Translations under genes and position numbers: made by a program
Source of the DNA: Streptomyces sp. BK239
GTDB taxonomy: Bacteria; Actinomycetota; Actinomycetes; Streptomycetales; Streptomycetaceae
Assembly (NCBI RefSeq): GCF_004217285.1
Contig: NZ_SHKS01000002.1
Location: 124,001 to 188,000 of the forward strand
DNA length: 64,000 bases
Direction: 5' to 3'
Shown: positions 8,495 to 19,346 of the stretch, piece after piece
Layout: each line of letters opens with the position of its first letter
How positions within the stretch are numbered: the first letter of the stretch is position 1
The notes under the pieces: generated by a model
Database searches by the model: none
What the model was told of the DNA's origin: nothing
What the model saw: only the letters and a program-made list of their open reading frames with translations

Positions 8495-9901
8495 ATGAGT
8501 GACACCTCCGGCACCCCCCTCGGACCGCGGCGCCCCCTGCGGCGGGCGTTCGTCGCCGTGTTCAGCACCCTCGGTCTCGCGGCGCTCGCCGCCACGGCCG
8601 CCACCCTGCCCGCGACGGCCTCCGCGCCCACTCCCCCGGCCGGCTGGACGCAGGTCTTCCTCGACGACTTCGACGGCGCCGCGGGAACCGGCGTCAGCAC
8701 CGCCGACTGGCAGTACTCGACGGGGACTTCGTATCCCGGCGGCCCCGCGAACTGGGGCACCGGCGAGGTCGAGACGATGACGAACAGCACGAGCAACGTC
8801 TCGCTCGACGGCACCGGAAACCTGCGCATCACCCCGCTGCGCGACTCCGCGGGCCGTTGGACCTCGGGCCGGATAGAGACCAGGCGCACCGACTTCCAGC
8901 CCCCGTCCGGCGGCAAGCTGCGCGTCGAGTCCCGGTTGCAGATGCCCGCCGTCACCGGGACCGCGGCCGAGGGCTACTGGCCGGCGTTCTGGATGCTGGG
9001 CGCGCCGTACCGGGGCAACTACCAGAACTGGCCCTCGGTGGGCGAGATGGACATCATGGAGAACGTGCAGGGCCTGAACCGCGTGTGGGCGACGCTGCAC
9101 TGCGGCAGCAGTCCGGGCGGCCCCTGCAACGAGACCACCGGCATCGGCGGTTCCACCGTGTGCCCCGGCGCCGCCTGCCAGTCCGGCTTCCACACCTACG
9201 CGTTGGAGTGGGACCGCTCGGTGACCCCGGAGACGCTGCGCTTCTCCGTCGACGGGACCGTCTACCACACCGTCACCGCGAACCAGGTGGACGCCACGAC
9301 CTGGAACAACGCCACCCGCCACGGCTACTTCATCATCCTGAACGTGGCGATGGGCGGCGGCTTCCCCGACGCCTTCGGCGGCGGGCTGGACGCCGACACC
9401 CACTCGGGCGTGCCGATGGTCGTCGACTACGTGCGGGTCCTCCAGGCCACGAGCGGCACCGGCGGGACCACGCCTCCCCCGAGCGGGAACCGTGACGCCT
9501 ACACCGCCGTCCAGGCCGAGTCCCACGACGAGCAGTCCGGCACGACGACGGAGACGACCACCGACACCGGCGGCGGGCAGAACATCGGCTCCCTCGCGAA
9601 CGGCGACTGGGCGCTGTACCGGGGCGTCGACTTCGGCTCCACCGCGGCGACCCAGTTCCTCGGGCGGGTCGCGAGCGGCGCGGGCGGCGGCGTCAGCGGT
9701 CTGGTCGAGGTCCGCCTCGACAGCCGCGGCAGCGCTCCTGTCGGGAGCTTCGCGGTGGCCGGCACCGGGGGCTGGCAATCCTGGCGGACGGTCCCCGCGA
9801 ACATCGCCCCGGTCACCGGCACCCACGACGTCTATCTGACCTTCACCAGCGGCCAGCCGTCCGACTTCGTCAACGTGAACTGGTTCCGCTTCGGGCACTG
9901 A
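8495..9901 (+). CDS. Secreted GH16 beta-glucanase with CBM6
   Basis: 468 residues from ATG 8495. It begins with a long Sec/Tat-like signal ('RRPLRRAF', hydrophobic core, Ala-rich cleavage region near residue 45). The GH16 catalytic domain (about residues 50-320) shows the signature 'GEMDIMENVQG', with both catalytic Glu and the Asp between them. After a Gly-Thr-Pro linker a CBM6-type carbohydrate-binding domain runs to the end ('VQAESHDEQSG'... 'VNVNWFRFGH'). It should cleave beta-1,3 or mixed-link glucans outside the cell. Regulation by a LacI-family repressor is indicated by the operator upstream. Confidence 0.9.
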   Translation: MSDTSGTPLGPRRPLRRAFVAVFSTLGLAALAATAATLPATASAPTPPAGWTQVFLDDFDGAAGTGVSTADWQYSTGTSYPGGPANWGTGEVETMTNSTSNVSLDGTGNLRITPLRDSAGRWTSGRIETRRTDFQPPSGGKLRVESRLQMPAVTGTAAEGYWPAFWMLGAPYRGNYQNWPSVGEMDIMENVQGLNRVWATLHCGSSPGGPCNETTGIGGSTVCPGAACQSGFHTYALEWDRSVTPETLRFSVDGTVYHTVTANQVDATTWNNATRHGYFIILNVAMGGGFPDAFGGGLDADTHSGVPMVVDYVRVLQATSGTGGTTPPPSGNRDAYTAVQAESHDEQSGTTTETTTDTGGGQNIGSLANGDWALYRGVDFGSTAATQFLGRVASGAGGGVSGLVEVRLDSRGSAPVGSFAVAGTGGWQSWRTVPANIAPVTGTHDVYLTFTSGQPSDFVNVNWFRFGH

Positions 9902-9937
9902 GGCGACAGCCCCGGGCCGGAGTTCACCCGGCGGCGT

Positions 9938-10831
9938 TCAGCGCATCTCCGCGCGGAACGCCGCCGGCGTCGTGTCCGTGTGCTGGTGGAAGAACTTGGA
10001 GAAGTTCGCCGGGTCGGGGAAGCCCACCGCGACGCCGACGCGGCCGATGGGCAGATCGGTGTGCGCCAGCAGGCGCTTGGCCTCCAGGACCACCCGCTTG
10101 TCGATGAACCCCTTGGGCGTCTCGCCGGTCGCCGCGCGGACCGCGCGCACCAGGGTGCGGCGGGAGTAGCCGAGCGCGTCGGCGTAGGCGCTGACGCTGT
10201 GGACGGTGGCGAAGTCCCGTTCCACCGCCTCCCGGAAGAGGGTGAACGTGGTGTCGGCCTGACGGCGGGCCGCCTCGGCGGAGCTGGTCGCGAGGTGCGC
10301 GAGGCGCAGCAGGAACGCGGTCAGACAGTGGCGCAGCACGGAGGTGTGCAGGTTCGGGGGCAGGGTCGCGCTGTCCTCGTACTCGCGTCGCAGGTGGGCA
10401 AGGGCCGCGCGCAGAGCGGCCGCCTGGGGTGCGTCGGGGCGCAGGAGCGGCGGGAGGTCGTAGCGGTACAGGCCGGTCGCCTCGACGGTGTCGCGGGGCA
10501 GGAAGCCGGGCTGCATGGTGAGGGCGGTTCCCCGGTACTCGCCGGCCCGGGTGAAGCGGTGGACCTGGCCCGGGCGGATCCACAGGACGTCGCCGGCGGT
10601 CGCCTCGTACTCGTCGAAGTCGACCATGTGGCGGACGGGGCCGTCGGTGAAGAGCAGCACGACGTGGAAGTCGATGCGGTGGACGCGGTCCAGCGGCGCG
10701 TCGGCGTGCCAGGTGCGCCCGGCGCCCATGGGGCCGATCTGCATGCCGACTCCGCCGACGCTGAGTTCGACGGGGAAGGGGAAGGTTCTGATCCCGTCAT
10801 CGGCGGCTTCCTGGGTACTTGTTTCCACCAT
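9938..10831 (-). CDS. AraC-family regulator with cupin domain
   Basis: 297 residues. An N-terminal AraC ligand-binding cupin ('GDVLWIRPGQVHRFTRAGEY' at about residues 75-95) is followed by two C-terminal helix-turn-helix units ('SVSAYADALGYSRRTLVRAV' and 'PIGRVGVAVGFPDPANFSKFF'). It is divergent from the transketolase operon; the 145-base gap holds the AT-rich palindrome listed separately. AraC proteins of this type respond to small molecules. Whether it controls the pentose phosphate genes or itself cannot be told from sequence. Confidence 0.85.
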   Translation of the reverse strand: MVETSTQEAADDGIRTFPFPVELSVGGVGMQIGPMGAGRTWHADAPLDRVHRIDFHVVLLFTDGPVRHMVDFDEYEATAGDVLWIRPGQVHRFTRAGEYRGTALTMQPGFLPRDTVEATGLYRYDLPPLLRPDAPQAAALRAALAHLRREYEDSATLPPNLHTSVLRHCLTAFLLRLAHLATSSAEAARRQADTTFTLFREAVERDFATVHSVSAYADALGYSRRTLVRAVRAATGETPKGFIDKRVVLEAKRLLAHTDLPIGRVGVAVGFPDPANFSKFFHQHTDTTPAAFRAEMR

Positions 10832-10908
10832 GTCCTTCTTGCGCTGTTCGGCTGTCGCGTCCGTGTCCCACTTTCACCACAGGCTGACACAGGCAGACCT
10901 TCCCCCGA

Positions 10909-10923
10909 AAAAGTCAGACTTTT
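10909..10923. promoter_or_regulatory. AT-rich palindrome between AraC and tkt
   Basis: AAAAGTCAGACTTTT is a perfect 7-1-7 palindrome in otherwise GC-rich sequence. A second short palindrome, GTTCGAAC, follows at 10926-10933. The element lies 54 bases before the transketolase start and 78 bases before the AraC start, a position from which either divergent promoter could be controlled. The binding protein is unknown. Confidence 0.45.
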
Positions 10924-10976
10924 AAGTTCGAACACGCAAGACCTGATCACCGGCTCCTATCGAGGACTTCTTGAAG

Positions 10977-13070
10977 ATGAGCACGCAGAACCAGAACAGC
11001 TTCGAGTGGACCGACCTGGACCGGCGTGCCGTCGACACGGCGCGTGTCCTGGCCGCGGACGCGGTGCAGAAGGTCGGCAACGGTCATCCCGGCACGGCGA
11101 TGGCGCTGGCCCCTGCCGCGTACACGCTCTTTCAGAAGGTGATGCGGCACGATCCCGCGGATCCGGAGTGGACGGGGCGTGACCGCTTCGTCCTGTCCCC
11201 CGGGCACACCTCGCTGACGCTCTACACCCAGCTGTTCCTGTCCGGCTACGAGATCGGCCTGGACGACCTCAAGGCGTTCCGCACCCATGGCTCCCGGACG
11301 CCGGGGCACCCCGAGTACGGGCACACGGCCGGTGTGGAGACCACCACCGGTCCGCTCGGCCAGGGTGTCGCCAACGCCGTGGGGATGGCGATGGCCGCCC
11401 GGTACGAGCGCGGCCTGTTCGACCCCGAGGCCCCCGAGGGCGAGTCGCCGTTCGACCACACGATCTGGACGATCGTCTCCGACGGCGACCTCCAGGAGGG
11501 CGTGTCCGCCGAGGCGTCCTCCCTCGCCGGGCACCAGAAGCTCGGCAACCTGGTCTTCCTCTACGACGACAACCACATCTCCATCGAGGGCGACACGGCG
11601 ACGGCCTTCTCCGAGGACGTGCTCAAGCGCTACGAGGCCTACGGCTGGCACACGCAGCGCATCGAGCCGCGGGAGGGCGGCGACGTCGACGTGCACGCGC
11701 TGCACGAGGCGCTGACGGCGGCGCGGGAGGAGACCGGGCGCCCCTCGATCATCGCGATGCGCACGATCATCGCCTGGCCCGCCCCGAACGCGCGCGACAC
11801 CGAGGCGTCCCACGGCTCCGCGCTCGGCGAGGACGAGGTGGCCGCCACCAAGCGGATCCTCGGCTTCGACCCGGAGCAGACCTTCGAGGTCTCCGACGAC
11901 GTCCTCACCCACACCCGGGCCGCCCTGGACCGGGGCGCCGAGGCCCACGCCGCCTGGGACAAGCGGCTCGCCGTCTGGCGCGGCGCCGACCCCGAGCGGG
12001 CGGAGCTGTTCGACCGGGTCGTCGCCGGTCAGCTCCCCGAGGGCTGGGAGGAGTCGCTGCCGGTCTTCGAGGAGGGCCCGTCCGTCGCCACGCGCGCCGC
12101 GTCCGGCAAGGTGCTCCAGGCGCTCGGCGGTGTGATCCCCGAGCTGTGGGGCGGCTCCGCCGACCTTGCCGGCTCCAACAACACCACCATCGACAAGACG
12201 TCGTCGTTCCTGCCCGCCGGCAACCCGCTGCCCGAGGCCGACCCGTACGGGCGTACCGTCCACTTCGGCATCCGCGAGTTCTCGATGGCGGCCGAGATGA
12301 ACGGCATCGCCCTGCACGGCAACACCCGTGTGTACGGCGGCACCTTCCTGGTGTTCTCCGACTACATGCGCAACGCGGTGCGGATGTCGGCCCTGATGCA
12401 GCTTCCGGTGACGTACGTGTGGACGCACGACTCCATCGGCCTCGGCGAGGACGGCCCCACCCACCAGCCGGTCGAGCACCTCGCCTCGCTGCGCGCCGTC
12501 CCGGGCCTGAACGTGGTCCGTCCGGCGGACGCCAACGAGACGGCGATCGCCTGGGCCGAGATCCTGAAGCGGCACGCCACGCGTCCGGCCCCGCACGGTC
12601 TGGCGCTCACCCGGCAGGGCGTGCCGACGTACGCGCCGAACCCGGACGCGGCGAAGGGCGGTTACGTGCTGGCGGAGTCATCGACCCGGACCCCGGACGT
12701 CGTCCTGATCGCCACCGGCTCCGAGGTGCACCTGGCCGTGGCCGCCCGGGAGCTGCTGGAGGCCGAGGGGACCGGGACGCGGGTGGTGTCGATGCCGTCC
12801 GTGGAGTGGTTCGAGGAGCAGCCGCGGGAGTACCGCGACAGTGTGCTCCCGCCGTCGGTCAGGGCGCGTGTCGCGGTCGAGGCGGGCATCGGCCTGACCT
12901 GGCACCAGTTCGTGGGCGACGCGGGACGCATCGTCTCCCTGGAGCACTTCGGCGCGTCCGCCGACGCGAAGACCCTGTTCGCCGAGTACGGCTTCACCGC
13001 CGAGAACGTGGCCGCCGCGGCGCGGGCCGTCCTCGACGCGACCACCGGACCGGCCGCCGGGCGCGGCTGA
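10977..13070 (+). CDS. tkt: Transketolase
   Basis: 697 residues from ATG 10977, with GAGGA upstream. The thiamine-pyrophosphate site is visible ('[19 protein letters not shown]', ending in 'YDDNHIS', about residues 155-188), as are '[18 protein letters not shown]' at the N-terminus and the transketolase pyrimidine-binding domain '[19 protein letters not shown]'. It moves two-carbon units between sugar phosphates in the pentose phosphate pathway. It is the first gene of the operon tkt-tal-zwf-opcA-pgi-gnd, and the next gene starts 19 bases after its stop. Confidence 0.97.
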   Translation: MSTQNQNSFEWTDLDRRAVDTARVLAADAVQKVGNGHPGTAMALAPAAYTLFQKVMRHDPADPEWTGRDRFVLSPGHTSLTLYTQLFLSGYEIGLDDLKAFRTHGSRTPGHPEYGHTAGVETTTGPLGQGVANAVGMAMAARYERGLFDPEAPEGESPFDHTIWTIVSDGDLQEGVSAEASSLAGHQKLGNLVFLYDDNHISIEGDTATAFSEDVLKRYEAYGWHTQRIEPREGGDVDVHALHEALTAAREETGRPSIIAMRTIIAWPAPNARDTEASHGSALGEDEVAATKRILGFDPEQTFEVSDDVLTHTRAALDRGAEAHAAWDKRLAVWRGADPERAELFDRVVAGQLPEGWEESLPVFEEGPSVATRAASGKVLQALGGVIPELWGGSADLAGSNNTTIDKTSSFLPAGNPLPEADPYGRTVHFGIREFSMAAEMNGIALHGNTRVYGGTFLVFSDYMRNAVRMSALMQLPVTYVWTHDSIGLGEDGPTHQPVEHLASLRAVPGLNVVRPADANETAIAWAEILKRHATRPAPHGLALTRQGVPTYAPNPDAAKGGYVLAESSTRTPDVVLIATGSEVHLAVAARELLEAEGTGTRVVSMPSVEWFEEQPREYRDSVLPPSVRARVAVEAGIGLTWHQFVGDAGRIVSLEHFGASADAKTLFAEYGFTAENVAAAARAVLDATTGPAAGRG

Positions 13071-13089
13071 TCCGATCGCCAGAAAGAAG

Positions 13090-14295
13090 ATGATCACAGT
13101 GACCGAAGCAGTCGCCACCGGGGGAGCGCTCGCGCGTCTTGCCGACGAGGGCGTCTCGATCTGGCTGGACGACCTGTCGCGCAGGCGCATCACGTCCGGC
13201 AACCTCGCCGAGCTCGTCGCCACCCGGCACGTCGTCGGCGTCACCACCAACCCGTCCATCTTCCAGGCGGCCATCGGCTCCGGATGGGGGTCCCCCCGCT
13301 CGAGCGAAGCCGAGAGTGGGGGAGGGTACGAGGAGCAGCTCGCCGAGCTCGCCGCGCGCGGCGTCACGGTCGAGGAGGCCGTGCGGATGATGACGACGGC
13401 GGACGTGCGCGCCGCCGCCGACGTCCTGGGCCCGGTGCACTCGGCCACCGGCGGCCGTGACGGCTGGGTCTCCATCGAGGTCGACCCCCGTCTCGCCCAC
13501 GACACCAGGGCCACGGTCGCCGAGGCGAAGCAGCTGGCCTGGCTGGTGGACCGCCCCAACGTGATGATCAAGATCCCGGCGACGAAGGCGGGCCTGCCGG
13601 CGATCACCGAGGTGACCGGTCTGGGCATCAGCGTCAACGTCACGCTGATCTTCTCGCTGGAGCGCTACCGCGAGGTCATGGACGCCTACCTGGCCGGTCT
13701 GGAGAAGGCCGCCGCGCAGGGCCTGGACCTGTCCGCGATCCACTCCGTGGCCTCCTTCTTCGTCTCCCGCGTCGACTCCGAGACCGACAAGCTGCTGACG
13801 GTCCTCGGCACGGACGAAGCCCTCGCCCTGAAGGGCCGGGCGGCGCTCGCCAACGCCCGGCTGGCCTACCAGGCGTACGAGGAGGTGTTCGGCTCGGCCG
13901 GGCGTCCGACGCCGGCGGGGTCGCGCTGGACCGCCCTGGGCGGGGCGCGGGCGAACAAGCAGCGCCCGCTGTGGGCGTCGACCGGGGTGAAGGATCCCGC
14001 GTACAAGGACACCCTGTACGTGGACGAGCTGGTCGCCCCCGGCACCGTCAACACCATGCCGGAGGCCACCCTCGCCGCCACCGCCGACCACGGCCGGATC
14101 ACCGGCGACACCGTCACCGGCGGGTACGCGCAGGCCCGCGCCGACCTCGCCGCCGTCGAGGCGCTGGGCATCTCCTACGACGAGGTGGTCACCCGTCTGG
14201 AGGAGGAAGGCGTCGCGAAGTTCGAGACGGCGTGGCAGGACCTTCTGGACGCGGTCGCCAAGTCGCTGAACAGCAAGGGAGTTGACGCGGAATGA
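13090..14295 (+). CDS. tal: Transaldolase with an in-frame repeat insertion
   Basis: 401 residues, longer than the roughly 370 of most Streptomyces transaldolases. The fold markers '[12 protein letters not shown]', the Schiff-base lysine region '[11 protein letters not shown]' and '[14 protein letters not shown]' are intact. About 13 extra residues at about 66-78 come from a GC-rich palindromic DNA repeat lying in frame (separate entry). A second small expansion ('GRPTPAGS') sits near residue 273. Both are at surface-loop positions between conserved blocks, so the enzyme is probably active. The stop overlaps the zwf start (ATGA), indicating translational coupling. Confidence 0.95.
   Translation: MITVTEAVATGGALARLADEGVSIWLDDLSRRRITSGNLAELVATRHVVGVTTNPSIFQAAIGSGWGSPRSSEAESGGGYEEQLAELAARGVTVEEAVRMMTTADVRAAADVLGPVHSATGGRDGWVSIEVDPRLAHDTRATVAEAKQLAWLVDRPNVMIKIPATKAGLPAITEVTGLGISVNVTLIFSLERYREVMDAYLAGLEKAAAQGLDLSAIHSVASFFVSRVDSETDKLLTVLGTDEALALKGRAALANARLAYQAYEEVFGSAGRPTPAGSRWTALGGARANKQRPLWASTGVKDPAYKDTLYVDELVAPGTVNTMPEATLAATADHGRITGDTVTGGYAQARADLAAVEALGISYDEVVTRLEEEGVAKFETAWQDLLDAVAKSLNSKGVDAE
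13286..13326. repeat. Streptomyces-type short palindromic repeat inside tal
   Basis: An imperfect inverted repeat with arms TCCCCC (13291-13296) and GGGGGA (13318-13323), inner CTC and GAG pairing, and the core GCTCGAGCGAAGCCGAGA. I recall this core as a common intergenic repeat in Streptomyces genomes. Here it lies inside the transaldolase coding sequence and keeps the frame, translating to '[13 protein letters not shown]'. No second copy was found in this window. Confidence 0.75.
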
Positions 14296-15824
14296 ACGCA
14301 CGGGTGTACAGCAACCCGCTCCGGGACCCCCAGGACCGGCGGCTGCCGCGGATCGCCGGTCCCTCCGGGCTGGTCATCTTCGGCGTGACCGGCGACCTGT
14401 CCCGCAAGAAGCTGATGCCGGCCGTGTACGACCTGGCCAACCGCGGTCTGCTGCCGCCGGGCTTCTCGCTCGTGGGCTTCGCCCGCCGTGACTGGGAGGA
14501 CCAGGATTTCGCGCAGGTCGTCCATGACGCGGTCCGCGAGCACGCGCGCACGCCGTTCCGCGAGGAGGTCTGGCAGCAGCTCGCCGAGGGCATGCGGTTC
14601 ATACCGGGCGACTTCGACGACGACACCGCGTTCAAGCAGCTGCGGGACGCCGTCGAGGAGCTGAACGCCTCCCGGGGCACGGGCGGCAACTTCGCCTTCT
14701 ATCTGTCGGTGCCGCCGAAGTTCTTCCCCAAGGTGACCGAGCAGCTCAAGAAGCACGGGCTGGCCAAGGCGCCGGAGGGGTCCTGGCGGCGGGCCGTCAT
14801 CGAGAAGCCGTTCGGGCACGACCTGGCCAGCGCGCGGGAGCTGAACGCGATCGTGCACGATGTGTTCGAGCCGGACCAGGTCTTCCGCATCGACCACTAC
14901 CTGGGCAAGGAGACCGTCCAGAACATCCTGGCGCTGCGCTTCGCCAACCAGTTGTTCGAGCCGATCTGGAACCGCTCGTACGTCGACCACGTGCAGATCA
15001 CGATGGCCGAGGACATCGGCATCGGCGGCCGGGCCGGCTACTACGACGGCATCGGCTCGGCGCGTGACGTCATTCAGAACCACCTGCTCCAGCTGATGGC
15101 GCTGACCGCGATGGAGGAGCCCGCCTCCTTCGACGCGGCCTCCCTGCTCACCGAGAAGCTGAAGGTCCTGCGGGCCGTGAAGCTGCCGGCGGAGCTGGGC
15201 GAGCACACGGTGCGCGGCCAGTACGCCGCCGGGTGGCAGGGCGGCGAGAAGGTGCGCGGCTATCTGGAGGAGGACGGCATCCCCGCGTCCTCGACGACGG
15301 ACACGTACGCCGCCGTCCGGCTGAACGTCGACAACCGCCGCTGGGCGGGCGTCCCCTTCTACCTGCGCACCGGCAAGCGCCTCGGCCGCCGGGTCACCGA
15401 GATCGCGGTGGTCTTCCAGCGGGCCCCGCACTCCCCCTTCGACTCCACCGCGACGGAGGAGCTCGGCGAGAACGCCATCGTCATCCGGGTGCAGCCCGAC
15501 GAAGGGGTGACGGTCCGCTTCGGCTCGAAGGTGCCGGGCACGTCGATGGAGATCCGGGACGTGTCCATGGACTTCGCCTACGGCGAGTCCTTCACGGAGT
15601 CCAGCCCCGAGGCGTACGAGCGCCTCATCCTGGACGTCCTCCTCGGCGACGCCAACCTGTTCCCGCGTCACCAGGAAGTGGAAGAGTCCTGGAAGATCCT
15701 CGACCCGATCGAGGAGTACTGGGCCACGCACGACAGGCCGGCCCCGTACCCGTCGGGCAGCTGGGGACCCGAGGAAGCCGACGAGATGCTCGCACGAGAC
15801 GGACGGAGCTGGCGCAGGCCATGA
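14292..15824 (+). CDS. zwf: Glucose-6-phosphate 1-dehydrogenase
   Basis: 510 residues. The NADP-binding '[19 protein letters not shown]' is at about residues 29-47. The active-site motif '[13 protein letters not shown]' has the catalytic His. It converts glucose-6-phosphate to 6-phosphogluconolactone, the NADPH-producing entry to the pathway. The start overlaps the tal stop and its own stop overlaps opcA (both ATGA), so the three genes are translationally coupled. Confidence 0.97.
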   Translation: MNARVYSNPLRDPQDRRLPRIAGPSGLVIFGVTGDLSRKKLMPAVYDLANRGLLPPGFSLVGFARRDWEDQDFAQVVHDAVREHARTPFREEVWQQLAEGMRFIPGDFDDDTAFKQLRDAVEELNASRGTGGNFAFYLSVPPKFFPKVTEQLKKHGLAKAPEGSWRRAVIEKPFGHDLASARELNAIVHDVFEPDQVFRIDHYLGKETVQNILALRFANQLFEPIWNRSYVDHVQITMAEDIGIGGRAGYYDGIGSARDVIQNHLLQLMALTAMEEPASFDAASLLTEKLKVLRAVKLPAELGEHTVRGQYAAGWQGGEKVRGYLEEDGIPASSTTDTYAAVRLNVDNRRWAGVPFYLRTGKRLGRRVTEIAVVFQRAPHSPFDSTATEELGENAIVIRVQPDEGVTVRFGSKVPGTSMEIRDVSMDFAYGESFTESSPEAYERLILDVLLGDANLFPRHQEVEESWKILDPIEEYWATHDRPAPYPSGSWGPEEADEMLARDGRSWRRP

Positions 15825-16756
15825 AGATCGACCTGACCGACACCACGGCAAGCAAGATCAACAAGGCGCTGGTGCAGGGCCGCCGCGCCATCGGCACACC
15901 CGCCGTGGGCATGGTCCTGACGATGGTCATCGTCACGGACGAGGAGAACGCCTACGACTCGATCCGGGCGGCGGAGGAGGCCTCGCACGAGCACCCCTCG
16001 CGCACCCTGGTCGTCATCAAGCGGCACGCCCGCAACCCGCGCGACCGCACCAACTCCCGCCTGGACGCCGAGGTGCGCGTGGGCGCCGACGCCGGCACCG
16101 GCGAGACGGTGGTACTGCGCACCTACGGCGAGGTCTCCGACCACGCGGACTCCGTGGTCCTGCCGCTGCTGCTGCCGGACGCCCCGGTCGTCGTGTGGTG
16201 GCCGGTGAACGCGCCCGACAACCCCGCGAAGGACCCGCTGGGCGCGCTCGCCCAGCGGCGCATCACCGACATGTACGCCGTCGAGCAGCCCCTCAAGGCG
16301 CTGGAGCTGCGGGTGAAGTCCTACGCCCCCGGCGACACCGACCTCGCGTGGACGCGGCTGACGCCGTGGCGTTCGATGCTGGCGGCGGCCCTGGACCAGG
16401 CGCGGGTGCCGATCACCTCGGCGGCGGTGGAGAGCGAGGCGGAGAACCCCAGCGCCGAACTGCTCGCCCGCTGGCTGGAGGCCCGGCTGAACGTGCCCGT
16501 CGAGCGGGTCGTCACCGCCGGTCCGGTCGTCACGGCCGTGCGGCTCGGCACCGACGCCGGCGAGATCCTCATCGACCGCCCCGAGGGCCCGCTCGCCACG
16601 CTGACCCTGCCGGGCCAGCCCCCGCGCACCCTCGCGCTGAAGGTGCGCGCCACCTCCGAACTGATCGCCGAGGAGCTGCGGCGCCTCGACGCCGACGAGA
16701 TGTACGCCGTCGCCCTGCGCGGCGAGGGCGCCGAGGAGGCCTTCTCCCATGCCTGA
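15821..16756 (+). CDS. opcA: Glucose-6-phosphate dehydrogenase assembly protein OpcA
   Basis: 311 residues from ATG 15821, which overlaps the zwf stop. It begins '[18 protein letters not shown]' and contains '[18 protein letters not shown]', both typical of actinobacterial OpcA. OpcA binds and activates the Zwf enzyme; it has no catalytic motif of its own. Its position directly after zwf is the conserved actinobacterial arrangement. Confidence 0.95.
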   Translation: MKIDLTDTTASKINKALVQGRRAIGTPAVGMVLTMVIVTDEENAYDSIRAAEEASHEHPSRTLVVIKRHARNPRDRTNSRLDAEVRVGADAGTGETVVLRTYGEVSDHADSVVLPLLLPDAPVVVWWPVNAPDNPAKDPLGALAQRRITDMYAVEQPLKALELRVKSYAPGDTDLAWTRLTPWRSMLAAALDQARVPITSAAVESEAENPSAELLARWLEARLNVPVERVVTAGPVVTAVRLGTDAGEILIDRPEGPLATLTLPGQPPRTLALKVRATSELIAEELRRLDADEMYAVALRGEGAEEAFSHA

Positions 16757-18395
16757 CACCCCCCTGCTCAGCCAGCGGCCCGAGTGGACCGCCCTGGCGG
16801 ACCACCGCGCCGGATGGCAGGCGCACCTGCGCGAGCTGTTCGCCGAGGACCCCGGGCGCGCCGAACGGTACGTGGTGCGCGTGGGCGATCTGCGGATCGA
16901 CTACTCCAAGAACCTGGTCACCGACGAGACCCTCGCCCTGCTGCGGGAACTCGCCGCCGCCACCGATGTGTTCGGGCTGCGCGACGCGATGTTCCGCGGG
17001 GAGAGGATCAACGTCACCGAGGACCGGGCCGTGCTCCACACGGCGCTGCGCGCCCCGGCCGACGCGGTGGTCGAGGTGGACGGCGAGAACGTCGTCCCCC
17101 GGGTGCACGCCGTGCTGGACAAGATGAGCGACTTCGCGCGCCGGGTGCGTTCGGGCGAGTGGACCGGCCACACCGGCCGCCCGATCCGCAACGTCGTCAA
17201 CATCGGCATCGGCGGCTCCGACCTGGGCCCTGCGATGGCGTACGAGGCGCTGCGGGCCTACACCGCACGGGAGTTGACGTTCCGGTTCGTCTCCAACGTG
17301 GACGGCGCCGACCTGCACGAGGCCGTGCGGGACCTGGACCCGGCCGAGACCCTGTTCATCGTGGCGTCGAAGACGTTCACGACGATCGAGACGATCACCA
17401 ACGCCACCTCTGCCCGCTCCTGGCTCCTCGACGGGCTGGGCGGCGAGGAGAAGGCGGTCGCCCGGCACTTCGTGGCGCTGTCGACGAACGCGGAGAAGGT
17501 CAGGGGCTTCGGCATCGACCCGGAGAACATGTTCGAGTTCTGGGACTGGGTCGGCGGCCGTTACTCCTTCGACTCGGCGATCGGCCTGTCGTTGATGATC
17601 GCCATCGGCCCGGAGCGGTTCCGGGAGATGCTCGACGGGTTCAGGATCGTCGACGACCACTTCCGCAACGCCGAAGCCGAGTCCAACGCCCCTTTGATCC
17701 TCGGCCTGCTGGGCGTCTGGTACGGCGAGTTCCTGGACGCCCAGTCGCACGCGGTGCTGCCCTACTCGCACTACCTGTCCAAGTTCACCGCTTATCTCCA
17801 GCAGCTCGACATGGAGTCCAACGGCAAATCGGTGGACCGCGAGGGCAGGCCCGTGCAGTGGCAGACCGGCCCGGTGGTGTGGGGCACGCCCGGCACCAAC
17901 GGGCAGCACGCCTACTACCAGTTGCTCCACCAGGGCACCAAGCTGATCCCGGCCGATCTGATCGGCTTCGTCCGCCCCGTCGCCGAACTGGGCGACGAGC
18001 TCAAGGCGCAGCACGACCTGCTGATGGCCAACCTGTTCGCGCAGGGGCAGGCGCTCGCCTTCGGCCGCACCGCGGAGGAGGTCCGCGCGGACGGGGTGCC
18101 CGAGGATCAGGTGCCGCACCGCACCTTCGCCGGCAACCACCCCACCACGACCGTGCTCGCCACCGAGCTGACCCCGTCGGTCCTCGGTCAGCTCATCGCC
18201 CTCTACGAGCACAAGGTGTTCGTGCAGGGCGCGATCTGGAACATCGACTCCTTCGACCAGTGGGGCGTGGAGCTGGGCAAGGTCCTCGCCAAGCGCGTCG
18301 AACCCGCTCTGACCGAGGGCGCTTCCGTCCCCGGTCTCGACCCGTCCACCGCCGCCCTCGTGGCCGCCTACCGCGAACTCAAGGAAGTGCACTGA
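16749..18395 (+). CDS. pgi: Glucose-6-phosphate isomerase
   Basis: 548 residues, full length for bacterial Pgi. Signatures include '[19 protein letters not shown]' (about residues 155-173), 'FVSNVDG', the phosphosugar loop 'SKTFTTIET', and the C-terminal '[18 protein letters not shown]'. It interconverts glucose-6-phosphate and fructose-6-phosphate, closing the oxidative cycle with zwf. It overlaps opcA by 8 bases and is followed after one base by gnd. Confidence 0.97.
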   Translation: MPDTPLLSQRPEWTALADHRAGWQAHLRELFAEDPGRAERYVVRVGDLRIDYSKNLVTDETLALLRELAAATDVFGLRDAMFRGERINVTEDRAVLHTALRAPADAVVEVDGENVVPRVHAVLDKMSDFARRVRSGEWTGHTGRPIRNVVNIGIGGSDLGPAMAYEALRAYTARELTFRFVSNVDGADLHEAVRDLDPAETLFIVASKTFTTIETITNATSARSWLLDGLGGEEKAVARHFVALSTNAEKVRGFGIDPENMFEFWDWVGGRYSFDSAIGLSLMIAIGPERFREMLDGFRIVDDHFRNAEAESNAPLILGLLGVWYGEFLDAQSHAVLPYSHYLSKFTAYLQQLDMESNGKSVDREGRPVQWQTGPVVWGTPGTNGQHAYYQLLHQGTKLIPADLIGFVRPVAELGDELKAQHDLLMANLFAQGQALAFGRTAEEVRADGVPEDQVPHRTFAGNHPTTTVLATELTPSVLGQLIALYEHKVFVQGAIWNIDSFDQWGVELGKVLAKRVEPALTEGASVPGLDPSTAALVAAYRELKEVH

Positions 18396-18396
18396 C

Positions 18397-19287
18397 ATGG
18401 CATCGATGCAGTTGGGCCTGATCGGTCTCGGCAAGATGGGCGGCAACATGCGCCAGCGCATCCGCAACGCCGGCCACACCGTCATCGGCTACGACCGCAA
18501 CCCCGAGCTGTCCGACGTGGCCGGCCTGCCCGAGCTGGTCGCGCGGCTCGAAGCGCCGCGCACCGTCTGGGTGATGGTCCCGGCGGGCCCCGCCACCCAG
18601 TCCGTCATCGACGAGCTCGCCGACCTCCTGGAGCCCGGCGACACCGTCGTCGACGGCGGCAACTCACGCTGGACGGACGACGAGAAGCACGCCGCCGAAC
18701 TCGGCGCCAAGGGCATCGGCTTCGTCGACGCCGGCGTCTCCGGCGGCGTCTGGGGCCTGGAGAACGGCTACGCCCTGATGGTCGGCGGCGACAAGGAGCA
18801 CGTCGACCGCCTCCAGCCCCTCTTCGACGCGCTCAAGCCGGAGGGCCCGTACGGCTACGTCCACGCGGGCAAGGTGGGCGCGGGCCACTTCTCGAAGATG
18901 GTCCACAACGGCATCGAGTACGCGATGATGCAGGCCTACGCCGAGGGCTGGGAGCTGCTGGAGAAGGTCGACTCGGTCACCGACGTGCGCGAGGTCTTCC
19001 GTTCCTGGCAGGAGGGCACGGTCATCCGTTCCTGGCTGCTGGACCTGGCGGTCAACGCCCTCGACGAGGACGAGCACCTGGACAAGCTGCGCGGCTACGC
19101 GCAGGACTCCGGCGAGGGCCGCTGGACCGTGGAGGCCGCCATCGACAACGCGGTGCCGCTCCCGGCCATCACCGCGTCCCTGTTCGCGCGGTTCGCCTCC
19201 CGCCAGGACGACTCCCCGCAGATGAAGATGATCGCCGCGCTGCGCAACCAGTTCGGCGGCCACGCGGTCGAGTCCGCGAAGGAGTGA
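18397..19287 (+). CDS. gnd: 6-phosphogluconate dehydrogenase, short decarboxylating type
   Basis: 296 residues, the short class of about 300 residues as opposed to the 470-residue classical enzyme. The N-terminal dinucleotide motif is 'LGLIGLGKMGGNM'. The catalytic region 'KMVHNGIEYAMMQAYAEGWELL' carries the Lys, His and Asn of the family. It oxidatively decarboxylates 6-phosphogluconate to ribulose-5-phosphate. The short class is often NAD-linked, which would separate NADPH formation by Zwf from this step; the cofactor cannot be read reliably here. It is the last gene of the operon. Confidence 0.93.
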   Translation: MASMQLGLIGLGKMGGNMRQRIRNAGHTVIGYDRNPELSDVAGLPELVARLEAPRTVWVMVPAGPATQSVIDELADLLEPGDTVVDGGNSRWTDDEKHAAELGAKGIGFVDAGVSGGVWGLENGYALMVGGDKEHVDRLQPLFDALKPEGPYGYVHAGKVGAGHFSKMVHNGIEYAMMQAYAEGWELLEKVDSVTDVREVFRSWQEGTVIRSWLLDLAVNALDEDEHLDKLRGYAQDSGEGRWTVEAAIDNAVPLPAITASLFARFASRQDDSPQMKMIAALRNQFGGHAVESAKE

Positions 19288-19346
19288 ACCCGGCTGCGGG
19301 GGCGTGTGGTTGACACCCCCCGGTGGGCCCGCCAGAGTCGCGGCTG

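Noticed and set aside
9902..9937. Terminator between the GH16 and AraC genes
   Set aside because: The 36-base gap holds no inverted repeat of convincing length.
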